Shown here one piece after another: positions 46,760 to 58,054 of a stretch of 64,000 nucleotides of DNA; positions within the stretch are counted from its first letter, which is position 1; the number at the start of each line of letters is the position of its first letter. The translations under genes were made by a program, and so were the position numbers. Location: positions 9,603,731 to 9,667,730 of the forward strand of contig CM038039.1 of the NCBI GenBank assembly GCA_021397845.1. Reading direction: 5' to 3'. Source of the stretch: Areca catechu (lineage: Eukaryota > Streptophyta > Magnoliopsida > Arecales > Arecaceae). A model generated the notes under the pieces. The model was not told the DNA's origin. It made no database searches and was given only the letters and a program-made list of their open reading frames with translations.

Positions 46760-48030
46760 AATACCCCCTAACTTAAACCTTTGTCGTCCCAAGCAAAGCA
46801 TAAATAAAAATCAACATCAATTTTAAATAAACAATCAACCCGAGCAATAACTGAAATCTTCTCCAACAACTTTTTCTTTAGGACTATCAATTCATAAGAT
46901 CTCAAAACATCAACTATAAGACTGCAATTCCTTATCAAGACATATTATAATAAAATCAACTCAAGATTACTTTCTGTCAGCTTAAAACATTAATCAATGC
47001 TTGTCACTTTTTCTTCAAGCTATTACCAACATAATAAAACTAAGACAACACTTTTCAATTGGGTTAGCTTTTTTTTTTTTCAAGTGTTGGTGGTTCTCAA
47101 CTGTGTAATTGTTATAAACTTGTCTTTTTTTATAAAAGTTTCAAAATTGACTTTTATCACAAAACAACACATCAGTTAAGTGCTTTGCATACTCATGCAT
47201 TGGGTTACTGTTTTATGCGAATGTTGACATTTGCGAGTGCCAAACCTCCGGTTACTAAGTCATCCCAATATAGCGGAGTAGGGTACATGGGTTAGTAATT
47301 GCAGTTAGCATCTACTCTGTGTGTCTTAATTTTATTATACATAGCTATAACCTTCGGAGTTAAAAATTTTCTTAACATTTGATTTAAGCTGACAGAAATA
47401 ATCCTTAATTTAAAGCAATTAAAACATGCCTATCAGAGTTCAAGCATTCTTATAGTCTCAATTCTAAGCTCCTGATCTTATCAAGTCTTCAATTCCAAGT
47501 CACTTTTGATTCATCCAATCAGTACACGAGTGACTCCTTATTTAAAGGATGGTCTAAAGTCTTATACACTTTCTCAGTTCAAACAAAGATTCAAGTTGAT
47601 TGATGAAAGATTTTTTTTTATAAAAAAATAAATTTGGATCAAAACGATTTCCTATCTCAAAATTCCACTAATCCCTACCAAATATAATACCACCCAACTT
47701 AAAAGTAAACATGGTCCCTAATGTTTGAAGACAATAAAGCAAGCTAATACAAAAGAAAGGGAAAAGGATAGCTAATACTCCCTTGGTTGCAAGATTCAAT
47801 TGGAGATAGGTAATATGTGATCATGCCTCTGTTTGTTCACTCCATCCTCGCATGTTTCAATCACACCTTTGATCACCAAACTAAAATGGCAGCCATATCT
47901 AACAAGAAAACAACCAAAATCAATAGATTGAAGTATAAAACATAAAACAAACTAAAGCAAAAAGAAAAGACTATTGAGTTGCCTCCCAACCAGTGCTATA
48001 TTTAGAGTTTATAGCTAGACTATCCTTTCT
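46760..48030 (-). other. Athila interior downstream of integrase
   Basis: The left end holds the polypurine tract (minus strand AAGTTAGGGGGTAT, about 46761-46774). The remaining 1.2 kb has no readable env-like frame, though some Athila elements carry one here. Confidence 0.6.
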
Positions 48031-49396
48031 TTATGGGTCTCTCATCATAATGATGGCTTTGAAAGATTCCAAGCCACTACTAACATATGGTTTCAGTCTC
48101 TGCCCATTTATCTTGAAAGTGATACCTTTTTGATCCTTCACCTCCACTGCTCCATAGGGAAAAACTTGTGTCATAGTATACGGTCCATACCATTTAGATC
48201 GAAGCTTACCTAGAAACAGCCTTAGTCTAGAATTAAAGAGCAAAACCTGTTGTCCCACCTCAAACTCCTTTCTCATGATGTGTTTGTCATGCCATCTCTT
48301 GGTTCATTCTTTATAGATCTTGGTATTCTCGTAAGCTTGCTTTTTAAACTCATCCATCTTATTCAGTTGCAATGCTCTTTTCTTACCTACAGCAGTTAAA
48401 TCAAAATTTAAGTATTTAATGGACCAATAAGCTCTATGCTCTAACTCTACAAGCAAATGGCAAGCTTTTCCAAACACTAATCTATATGAGGAATTCCAAT
48501 TGGTGTTTTAAAAGTTGTTCTATAAGCCCACAGTGCATCATCAAGTTTTTCTGCCCAATCTCTCCTATGTAAATGAACAGTCTTTTCTAAAATTCGTTTC
48601 AGCTCACGGTTAGATACCTCAAGTTGTCCACTAGTTTGTGAATGATAGGCAGTAGCAATTTTGTGAGTCATCCCATATTTCTTTAATAAGTTGTCAATTT
48701 GTTTATTATAAAAATGGGTTCCCTCATCACTAATTAGAGCATGTGGTACACCAAACCTAGTAAAAATATTTTTTTCAAAAATCTCATTACAGATTTGGCA
48801 TCATTTTTCTGCAAAGCTATAGCCTCTACCCATTTTGAGACATAGTCAACCACCACTAAGATGTATTCTTTAGAAAAAGATTTTGGAAAAGGTCCCATAA
48901 AATCTATGCCCCACACATCAAAGACTTCACACACAAGTATATTAAGAGGCATCTCATGTTTTCTAGAAATATTACCTGTGTGTTGACATTTATCACATGC
49001 AGTGACATACCTGTGGGCATCTTTAAACAAGGTTGGCCAAAAGAAACCTAATTGTAGGACCTTAGCAGCTGTACGAGTTGGTCCAAAGTATCCTCCTACC
49101 TCTCTGTCATGACAATGCTGTAAGATAGAGTACATCTCTTCTGGTACACATCTCCTGATTATACCATCTGCACATACCTTAAACAAAAATGGTTCATCCC
49201 AAAAATAGTGTTTAGCATTAGCAAAAAATTTCTTTTTCTATTGGTATGAAAGATCATGAGGTAATACTCCACAAGCAATAAAATTTGCAATATCAGCATA
49301 CCAAGGTTGAGTACTTACCTGCAGCTCGAAAAAATGTTCATCAGGAAAACACTCACCAATCTCATGTTCTTTACCATCCTCCATGGAATCTCCTTC
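48031..49396 (-). pseudogene. Athila integrase
   Basis: The RNase H to integrase linker begins ADHLSRLEGD (near 49410). The zinc-binding domain in 48734-49186 has YSILQHCHDREVGGYFGPTR and YVTACDKCQ (HHCC). The core follows with VWGIDFMGPFPKS and VVDYVSKWVEAI (Asp). The next piece (48477-48671) has ATAYHSQTSGQLEVSNRELK (Glu) and WAEKLDDALWAYRTTFKTPI. The tail (48031-48276) has GQQVLLFNSRLRLFLGKL and KWYGPYTMTQVFPYGAVEV, a GPY-F motif. Frame breaks between the pieces make it non-functional. Confidence 0.88.
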
Positions 49397-50830
49397 TAGT
49401 CTTGACAGATGATCTGCCACACATTCTCTGCTCCAGATTTATCCCTTATTTCTATGTCAAACTCTTGTAGCAGCAAAATCCACCGTATCAGCTTGGGCTT
49501 AGCATCCTGTTTAGTAAAAAGAAACTTTAAAGCACTATGATCAGTGTAAACAATCACTTTTGACAAAATCAGGTAAGATCTAAATTTATCAAAAGCAAAC
49601 ACTACAGCCAATAGTTCCTTTTCAGTTATGGTGTAATTCCTCTGAGTTGTAGTCAAGGTCCGATTGGCATAATATATTGGCTAAAATTTCTTTTCTCTCC
49701 TCTGTCCCAACACAGCCCTTACAGCTTCATCACTAGCATCACACATTAATTCAAAAGGCTGTCCCCATTCGGGAGCAACCACTATAGGAGCATGGACCAG
49801 CTTTTGTTTCAAATAATTAAAAGCAGATAAGCAGTCAGCAGTAAACATAAAAGGAGTATCTTTCATTAGCAAATTAGATAATGGACATGCAATTTTGAAA
49901 AATCTTTGATGGATCTTCTATAAAAGCCAGCATGTCCTAAAAAACTCCTAATTGCTCTCACTGATGTCAAGGGAGGTAATTTTTCAATTACTTCCACTTT
50001 AGCTCATCTACTTCTATCCCTTAGAAGATATCCTGTGGTTTAAAACAATACCTTCTTGTATCATGAAATGACACTTTTTCCAATTCAGTATTAAATTGGT
50101 TTCCTCACACCTCTACATTACTAAACTCAAGTTATGCAAGCATTCATCAAATGATACACTAAGCACAGAAAAATCATCCATAAATATTTCTAGGAAGTGC
50201 TCAATCATATCATGAAAGATGGCCATCATGCAACATTGAAACGTTGCCGGTGCATTGCATAACCCAAAAGGCATCCTACGGTAGGTAAAGGTACCATAAG
50301 GACAAGTGAAAGTAGTCTTCTCTTGATCCTCAAGTGCTACAGGGATCTGGTTATATCCTGAATATCCATCTAGAAGCAGTAATACGCATGCCCTGCCAGT
50401 CTTTCTAACATTTGGTCAATGAAAAGTAAAGGAAAGTGATCTTTCCTTGTAGCATCATTCAACTTTCTATAATCAATGCAAACTCTCCATCCAGTTACTT
50501 TCCTAACAGGGATTAATTCATGTTTTTTATTTTCAAGGACTGTAAATCCTCCCTTTTTAAGAACTACTTGTACTGGACTAACCCAATTCTATCTGAGATG
50601 GGGTAGATAATACCTGCATCAAGTAATTTGATCGTCTCAGCTTTAACTACCTCTTTCATGGCTGGGTTGAGTCTTCTTTGAGGCTGCACTGATGGTTTGA
50701 ATTGCTCCTCCATGAGTATCTTGTGTGTGCATAGTGTTGGGCTGATTCCATGGATATCTGCTATTGTCCAACCAATGGCCCTTTTGTGAGCTCTCAACAC
50801 CCTCAATAGCTTCTCCATCGCATCTGTCAA
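49396..50830 (-). pseudogene. Athila reverse transcriptase and RNase H
   Basis: The N-terminal part (50564-50830) has HKRAIGWTIADIHGISPTLC and RRLNPAMKEVVKAETIKLLD. Beyond a frameshift come VTGWRVCIDYRKLNDATRKD and HFPLLFIDQMLERLAG. The active site near 50165-50200 reads FLEIFMDDFSVL, with both Asp kept. Frames then shift several times to SVRAIRSFLGHAGFYRR. RNase H (49396-49656) reads TTTQRNYTITEKELLAVVFA with catalytic Glu, VYTDHSALKFLF with Asp, and RWILLLQEFDIEIRDKSG. Reverse transcription is the family role; the copy is dead. Confidence 0.88.
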
Positions 50831-51350
50831 AAGAGAAAAAATTATAACAGGTAAATGAGATGGAGGTAATAAAAATATATATTTTAAATATGAGGGAAGC
50901 TATTTCAGTTCTAATTCTGGTGGTTGGTTATGGATGGTATGAGGTAATTGATAGCTTTTCTCTCCAACTCTTAAATGGTCTCCTCTGTGTGTAAATTTGT
51001 CTTCTATCCAACACTGCTGCATATTGGCTTTCTTCTTCGCTTCCTCCTTCATTTCTGTGGGTTGAAATTAAGGTGTGTTGCAATTCATCTTCAGTCGTCA
51101 TCTCTCTAACCTTTCCTGAACAAGACAATCAATGCAATCAATCTGAAAACACATAGATCTTGTGGCTTTTTCATAGCTTTAAAAACATTGAATGTTACTT
51201 GCTTATTATGAATTCTTAATATCAGTTTGCCTTCATGCACATCTATCAATGCTTTACCTGTGTTAAGAAATGGTCATCCTAAAATGATAGGTATAACATG
51301 ATCTTCTTCCATATTTAGGACTATAAAGTCAACTGACAAGATAAATTTAT

Positions 51351-51689
51351 CTACTTTGACCAAAACATCTTTACTATTTCTCTGGGATAGGTTATAGATC
51401 TATCTACCAATTGCAATGATACTATGGTTGGCTTAGGTTCACCAAGTCCTAGTTTCTTAAATATTGTGAGTGGCATTAAATTGATGCTAGCTCCTAAATC
51501 GATTAATGCATTAAAAGTGCAACTACCGATTAAGCAAGGTATATTAAAACTCCCTGGATCCTTAAGCTTCTGTGATAGTTTACTCAATAGGATGGCTGAA
51601 CATTCTTCATTGAGTGCCACCGTCTCACAATCTTCCAGCTTCCTTTTGTTTGATAGGATCTCCTTGAAGAACTTGGCATAGCTGGGCAT
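51351..51689 (-). pseudogene. Athila protease
   Basis: A 112-codon piece with MPSYAKFFKEILSNKRKLED, GSFNIPCLIGSCTFNALIDL and DLGASINLMPLTIFKKLGLG. D-L-G-A-S is the aspartic protease site typical of Athila and Tat elements. The frame breaks near 51370, within ITYPREIVK, where such proteins usually read GxxEDVLVKVD. Confidence 0.85.
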
Positions 51690-51751
51690 CTAAGAAATAA
51701 CATCAATAAACAGAAGATTAATATGCAATTGTTTTAAAATTTCTAAAAATT

Positions 51752-53459
51752 TAGAAAATTGCTTATCCATTTTTGCTGATGTTGTCTCTGGGGAAAATGT
51801 AGTCTTGGCTTATATAAGCAACTGTAGGAGCTTTTGCTGGTGTTTCATCCTTTTTATTCTTATCCCTCTCTTCATCAACAATCTCCTCTACATCAGGCTT
51901 TTTCTGTTGCACTTTTGGTTCCTCTATCTCTTTCCACTTCGTAGGCTAATAACTTGCACATGCTCCCTAGGATTCTTTTCTGTATTGCTTGGCAAAGTTT
52001 CAGGTCCTCTGTTAGCTAACATGTCAGCTATCTGCCCAACTTGTATCTCCAAATTTTTCAATGTTACCTCATTTGCTTGGAATCTAGCCTCATTTTGTTG
52101 CATGTATTTTCACATAATATCTTCCAAGCCGGGCCTCTTCTCTTCTTGAGTCAGTTGTGATGGTGGTGGTGGTGGGCAATGCTGAAAACCAGGTGGTTGA
52201 TATGGCCTTTGAAGTGATGGTGGATTCTGAATGTTCTGGCTTCTCCAAGATAAGTTAGGGTGATTGCAAAGTCCTGGATTGTATGTATTGCCCATCTGGT
52301 TATTCCTGAAATTACTAGATACATAATTGGCATTTTCAGGTATTGAATTTGAAAAGTTACCTTGTGGTCAGTTATTGTATGTATGAGGTCTCCGCATAGC
52401 TTGCACTCCATCACTGTAGTTGATGCTTGTGATTGAGATGCTGCTAGAGCTTCAATCTTTTTGTTCATTGTATCAAGATGAGCTAAAAGTGTTGCCACAA
52501 CATCCACTCCAAACACACCACTAGGTCTCTGTGATTCTGTCTTTCTAAGTTCCAATTCACATTGCTATCTGCCTATCTTCCAATAGGCTATAAGCTTCAT
52601 GGATGTACTTCTTTGAAAATGAACCACCTGCAACTGCATCTAAAAATGCTCTCGCAGAAGGAAGTAAGCCACGATAAAATGCATATACTTGTTCCCATAT
52701 TTCAAGACCATGGTGAAGACACTTTCTACATATCCTTAAACCTCTCCCATGCCTCACTAAAGCTCTCAGTCTTATACTGTGTAAATGTGGAGATGTCTAA
52801 TCTAAGCTTTACTATTTCGGAGGGGAGAAAATATTTGTTTAAGAACTTATCAGCTAAGTCATCCGATGTAGCCATGGATTTAGTTGGAAAAGAGTTTAAC
52901 TAACTTTTTGCTCTGTCTTTCAATGAAAATGGAAACAACCTAAGTCTAATGGCATCTTCAGAAACCCCATTATGTTTAAAAGTGTCACATAACTCAAGAA
53001 ATTTACTTAAATGCTTGTGAGGGTTATCAGAAGGCAAACCTGAAAATTGGAGCAACTTCTGGATCATCTAGATAAAGGCGGGCTTTATCTCAAAAGTGTT
53101 CGCCTGAACTGGTGGCCTCCTAATGCTTGATTGTGCTCCCGTGACACTAGGCTAATGTACTCAAACAAAGGTCTGTCTCCATGTGGGTTTTGCACCTCCT
53201 CATTGGATACGTGTGGGAGGTTCTAAGGGTTATGTTCACCAACATCTTCCATGGTTTTGCTGTCGATATCTACCAAATATATACTTAACCCTTCCAGTAG
53301 TTGTCTGAGTCCACGTTGTCTTTTCCTGAGCATTCTTTCTATTTCAGGATCGAAGTCTTCCAAAGTATTTACAGTTCTCCGGGACAAAAAGTTAATAACA
53401 TAATAATAATAAAAAACCCAAATCAATTAGTAGATAAGAATTTGAATGTTGTCCATTGC
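51752..53459 (-). pseudogene. Athila gag
   Basis: Minus-strand frames give HQFRRTLLR near the start, FSGLPSDNPHKHLSKFLELC, AIRLRLFPFSLKDRAKS, then EAWERFKDM in the Retrotrans_gag region. A Pro/Gln-rich part (52110-52295) has HPNLSWRSQNIQNPP, and the C-terminal part has NEVTLKNLEIQVGQIADMLA and PREHVQVISLRSGK, a hallmark of Athila-type gag just before protease. At least four frameshifts or stops interrupt it. Confidence 0.8.
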
Positions 53460-53480
53460 TGATCCCCGGCAACGGTGCCA
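53460..53480 (-). other. Athila primer-binding site (tRNA-Asp type)
   Basis: The reverse complement begins TGGCACCGTTGCCGGGGATC, one base from the TGGCGCCGTTGCCGGGGA site used by Athila and Tat elements. It lies six bases inside the 5' LTR. Confidence 0.9.
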
Positions 53481-53486
53481 AAAACT

Positions 53487-54886
53487 TGACACGTGTTCGG
53501 CAAGCGTACCGGTGGTGCAATTAATACAGGGTAGTAACCCAATATCATCCTCTAGGATCAGAGACAATCATCCAAATTATAATACCTACTTATACTGTTT
53601 GGACAATTGATTTCAAGTAAAAAAATATTAAATAGAAAATTAAACAAACTATCAAACTAAGATGGCAGCAAACTTTCAGGAAGAGACAAAATCTAGAATA
53701 GCTAAGGTGTCGGGAATTTAACCAAATTGATGTGATAATTTCTTCTGAATATGCTAATTTGATTTTCTGGTTTTACAAGCCAGCAGGTTTTCTTAATTGA
53801 TTAATGCACTTTCGTTCAAATTGCATTAATCCTATCCGAAATTATTAACCATGGTGGTTAAAACATGATTTAAATAATTCAGATGCATTAAATTTTTTAT
53901 AATCCTAATCACTGCATAGATCAGTCCTAGTAATTCAGATAGGATTTAAATCTATGGATTTCTTTTACTTTTCAACCTAGATATTTAATAGATCAATTAA
54001 ACTCTAGATAAAATTCATTGAGGAATTAATCAAATCTTTCAAAGCATTACGATCAAAAAAGAAATCTCAAGTAAAAGAAGGAAATCAAACTAACCATTGA
54101 AATCCATAATCACCATATCAGTTAAATCCTTAAGCCTTAGTTAAGAAGAAATTAGTTGCACATATTTGGATTGAAAACAAAATAAAGATAGGGATAATAC
54201 AAATCAAATAAAATCATGCAATCTTTGATTTCTTCCCTACATCCATGCAATCTATGCTTTTTTTCCTCGTCCTGCGTCCACCGTTTTCACAATGGACCGA
54301 AACCCAGGGCGAGTGAGGCTGAGCCCTCTATTGCTCTATTTTTTCTTCTGCACGTCCCTTGGGCTTTCCGCTATTGTTCTCTTTTACTTTTGTGCGTCCA
54401 TGTGTTTTTCTCTCTTCTGTGTCTACTTACTTCACGCCGCTAGCTTCCTTGCATCTGCTGGCTCTATTTTATTCCCACAAATCTCGCTCTGGATTTCCAT
54501 GCGTCGCTCCTCTTTCCTTCACGTTACTTTTACTTTTTTTTTACTCCACGTTGCCTCTTTACTCCACCTTTTCACGTTGTTTTTTACTTCCTTTTTTATG
54601 TTCCACTGTTTCTCCACCTCACATCCCTTTTACTCCACGTTTCTTTTTTTTCCAACGTGTTTTTCCTCACGCATTTTTTTTCTATTTCCGTTCAATCCCA
54701 TTTTCTTCTCCGCCCGTTCCTCTTTTTGTTCTGCTTTCTACTTCCGAAACTCTCCTAGCACGCATACCTGAAACAAATAAAATAATTAAGCATAAATATG
54801 CTGCAAATGCTACTAACTTAATAATAATTACACCAAATTTCTATACAATTAAGATCCAAATATTTCTATATAAATTACATTCATCA
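53487..54886 (-). repeat. Athila 5' LTR (1,400 bp)
   Basis: Partner of 45335-46759, adjoining the primer-binding site and followed by the right ctttg target duplication. Confidence 0.9.
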
Positions 54887-54929
54887 CTTTGCTCCTAGAG
54901 TTTTCCATCATCATGTCCTAAATTCCATG

Positions 54930-55912
54930 TTTCATTTATCCTCGAAAAACTCAAAAATATTTTTTCGAAATTATCTCTCGAAAATCTCTCAGAAATTATT
55001 CCTAGAAAAATCCCTTGAAAAATTTTTCAAAAACTTTTTCTCGAAAAATCTCTCAAAAACTTTTTCACGAAAAATACTTTGAAAATTTTTCCTTGGAAAA
55101 TCCCTCAGAGATGTTCCTTCATGAAATCCCTTGGAAAATCCCTTGGAGTTGTTCTCTCAAAAAATCCCTCGAAAAATTCCTCGAAAATTGGAGATGTTCC
55201 CTCAAAAAATCTCTCAAAAAATCTTTCAAAAAATTCCTCGAAGATGTTCTCTCAAAAATCCCTCGGAGATGTTTCCTCGAAAAATTCCTCGAAGATGTTC
55301 CCTCAAAAAATTCCTCGAAAAATCCCTTGAATATGTTCTCTTGGAAAATCCCTCGAAAAATCCTCGGAGATGTTCCCTCGGAAAATCCCTCGAAATCCCT
55401 CGAAAAATCTCTCGGAGATGTTCCCTCGGAAAATCTCTTGAGAAATCCATCAAAAAATCTCTTGGAGATGTTCCCTCAGAAAATCCCTTGAGAAATCCCT
55501 CAAAAAATCCCTCGGAGATGTTCCCTCAGAAAATCTCTCGAGAAATCCCTTGAAAAACCCTCGGAGATGTTCCATTGAAAAATCCCTCAGAAAATCCCTC
55601 GAAAAATCCATCGGAGATGTTCCATCGAAAAATACCTCAAAAATTATTTCTCAAAAAATCTCTCGGAAAATCTCTCAAAGATGTTTTGTCAGAAAATCCT
55701 ACGGTAATATTCCCTCGAAAAATCTGTCAGAAATTTTCGAGGAAAAACTCCATCAGAAATTTTCTCGGAAAAATCCCTCGGAAAAAATTTTCGAGGATGG
55801 TTTTTTCGACGACCATGTTTTCATTGGAAATCTGTTGGAAATATAAATTTCGACATATTTTTTCCTTTTTCCCTTGGAAAATCTCTCGGAAATGGCCCTA
55901 TTTCTTGTAGTA
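54930..55912 (-). mobile_element. CACTA-1 terminus with 12-bp subterminal repeats
   Basis: The right edge reads TTTCTTGTAGTA (55901-55912). On the minus strand this is TACTACAAGAAA, one base from the CACTACAAGAAA inverted terminus of plant CACTA (En/Spm) transposons. Inside it lies nearly 1 kb of degenerate 12-bp units of the type ccctcgaaaaat, punctuated by tcggagatgtt about every 36-60 bp, matching the subterminal repeats that bind CACTA transposase. No transposase and no second terminus could be found nearby. Confidence 0.7.
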
Positions 55913-55915
55913 GCT

Positions 55916-57383
55916 TGTTCTAGGAGGAGATCGGCCCCTGTGGCGGATAGGTCGGCACCTCGGCCAGCCCACCTCGGCCATGCACTTCTCCACCTAGGCC
56001 CCACCTCGGCCATGCACTTCGCCACCTCGGCCAGGCACTTTGCCACTTCGACCATGCATGGAGTCCGGCTTCTTGGCGGCTCAGCTTGGTGGCTCAGCAT
56101 CCCAGTTCGATGCCAGGGTCACATCCGTGGCAAGACCGTGCCCAGTTCGGCAAGCCCGCACCCAGTTCGGCATGCCCTGCGGGCCCCAAGTTCGACATGC
56201 CCCGCTCCAGTCTTCCCCAAGTTCGGCATGATCGTGCCCAGTTCGGTGCGCCTGCACCCTTGTTCGGTAGCCTTCGCTAGTCTGGCAAGCCTGTGCCAGT
56301 CTGGCGCTCCTGCACCCCTGGTCTGGCTCAGCCCGTCACATGGATGGGTGGGTCCAGCTTCATCCCAACACCCTCCGCACGACTCCACCAGCATGAAGGC
56401 CAGCCCAGTCCAGCGCGCTCCGGCATGCCCGGTGTCCTCTCCCAGCTGGCACCTCCTCGGTCAACCTCCAAGCGTGGCATCCTCCGCTCGCATGGGGACC
56501 GACTGTTCTCGCTCTGATCCACTCGCGGCTCGCTCGTCTAGAGGCACGTCCGCAACAGCTGATGCCCAGTCAACTCTGCCCGCTCCTGGTCGGCTCTGTC
56601 CGCTCCGACTCCATCCACTTCGACTTCGGCTTCGCCCAGTCCGGTAATGGCCGGCATGGAGTTCTCCCTTGTGAAGAGTTCGGCCCCAAGCTGGCTCCGC
56701 TCGGGGCTTGGCTCCTCCCATCTCAGGGCAGTTCCACGGTCTTGTAGGCCTTTCTCATCTGGCTCGAGTGTGCTCCGACAGATGGCCAATCCGATCTCTG
56801 CACACACAGGGAGCAGCACAGCTCCACCTTGATCCAGCATGGAGTGGTGCCCCGGCTCGCACGTCGCCGTAGCAAAAGAATAGGGGCACCTCTGCCAGCT
56901 TCGTGCATGCCTAGGCATTCCCGCTTCAATCCGGCTCTGTCCGGGCACGTCCGTGCATGTCCGTGCCTCAGCCCGGCATCGACCTAGGCCCTGCTCCAAT
57001 CCCGCTCCACCCTGCACCCGCACCTTCGCCCGGCGCGATCTTGGCTCCGCCTGCAGGGAGACCGTTCGCCCAGCCAACCTAACATGCTCCCCTCACCTCG
57101 ATTCGCATGCATGAGGAGCCACTGTCCGCTCACCCCAGTCCGTGTGCATGAGGAGCCTCTACAGGCCTAGCCTCATCGTGGGGTGCCTCGAACCGTGTGC
57201 GCAGAGAGCCTCCACCTGCCTCATCTTGGTCCACATGCCATGGTCTGTTTGACTTCACCCAGGTATGCTTCTAAAGTGCAGGTATGGAGGAAGCTTGGGT
57301 GGCAGTCCCGACATGTAAAATCACCATCCCTGTCAGACTTGCTACAGGTCCTATAGCGCGCCGCCTGCAAGGAGGGCTATATT
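55916..57383. other. GC-rich block with short cagttcggcatgccc-like repeats
   Basis: GC content rises sharply here. Between 56100 and 56340 variants of 'cccagttcggcatgccc' and 'agtctggcaagcc' recur, and near 55960-56060 'cacctcggccatgcacttc' recurs. Long open frames on both strands (257 codons plus at 55874-56647; 179 codons minus at 56538-57077) reflect the lack of AT-rich stops. It may be the 5' part of a long gypsy LTR that runs to 58054 (TGTTCTAGG...GGCGACA), but the flanks do not match as a target duplication. Confidence 0.4.
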
Positions 57384-57745
57384 AAAGCTCCCAGGTCACA
57401 GTTTACACCAATCAGGAAGGAGTGCCCGACTCGAGGCACTGTGCTCTTGAACCACCCAAAAGGAGAAGATTCGTCAACCTATCCTAGCCCCAGGCCTGCA
57501 TAAGCCTCGCAGGCCTATGCCAAGAATAGCGTGCCTCTCCAAACAACGAGAGTCGTTCGTCTACAAGCTCCCAGGTCATAGTTTACACCAATCAGGAAGG
57601 AGTGCCCCACTGAGGCACTGTACTCCTGAACCACCCAGAAGGAGAAGATTCATCAACCTATCCTAGCCCTAGGCCTACATAAGCCTCGCAGGCCTATGCC
57701 AAGAATAGCGTGCCTCCCCAAACAACAGGAGTCGTTCATCTACAT
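57384..57745. repeat. 181-bp tandem duplication in LTR-like DNA
   Basis: Copies 57384-57564 and 57565-57745 both run from aagctcccaggtca through caatcaggaaggagtgccc and aagaatagcgtgcct to gtcgttc-tctac, with around 15-20 differences by eye. Confidence 0.85.
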
Positions 57746-58054
57746 AAAACCAGCATGAAAAGGTAAGGGGAGGTAAGAGACGACAGACTCTCTTCAGTCC
57801 TACATTTTCTTCCATTCTTATCACCATCTAGAAGCAGAGAGTTCTCCAAGCTCTCCATCTCATAGGTCTTCTGTTCCCCTGATTGTCCCACTAACTTGAT
57901 CATCGGAGTGTCTTCTCCAGAATCCCCGGTCCAGGTCTCCCCGATTTTGCAGGTATGCCTAATGGAGAGAGCCGATTCACGAGGCCGGAGGCCGAGCGCC
58001 CGGCGGAAGGGACCCGATGCACCAGAGCTACGGGCCACGACGATCTAGGCGACA
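57746..58054 (+). mobile_element. 3' end of a gypsy-type LTR
   Basis: Sequence of the kind aggtcttctgttcccc, ttgatcatcggagtgtcttc, ccccggtccaggtc ending in gcgaca is typical of the R-U5 end of Tat-clade gypsy LTRs. It stops exactly where Sat1 repeats resume (58055). Confidence 0.45.

Larger units (their letters stand above)
45335..54886 (-). mobile_element. Athila-type Ty3/gypsy element, both LTRs and perfect TSD
   Basis: LTRs TGACACG...TTTATCA or TTCATCA (45335-46759 and 53487-54886) bound a 6.7-kb interior with gag, protease, RT, RNase H and integrase in gypsy order on the minus strand. The flanking ctttg (45330-45334 and 54887-54891) is identical. The primer-binding site matches the tRNA-Asp type used by Athila and Tat elements. 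LTRs differ at roughly 10 of the first ~190 aligned bases by eye, so the insertion is fairly old, and the genes carry stops. Confidence 0.93.

Noticed and set aside
55015..55846. Overlapping open frames of 83-158 codons, Lys/Ser/Pro-rich, as a repeat protein
   Set aside because: All three frames are open because the 12-bp CACTA subterminal unit has no stop codon; there is no start context or domain, and the region ends at a transposon terminus.
55874..57077. 257-codon plus and 179-codon minus frames in GC-rich DNA as proteins
   Set aside because: Opposite strands are open together because stops are rare in GC-rich repeats; no motif is recognisable, and the plus frame starts inside the CACTA terminus.
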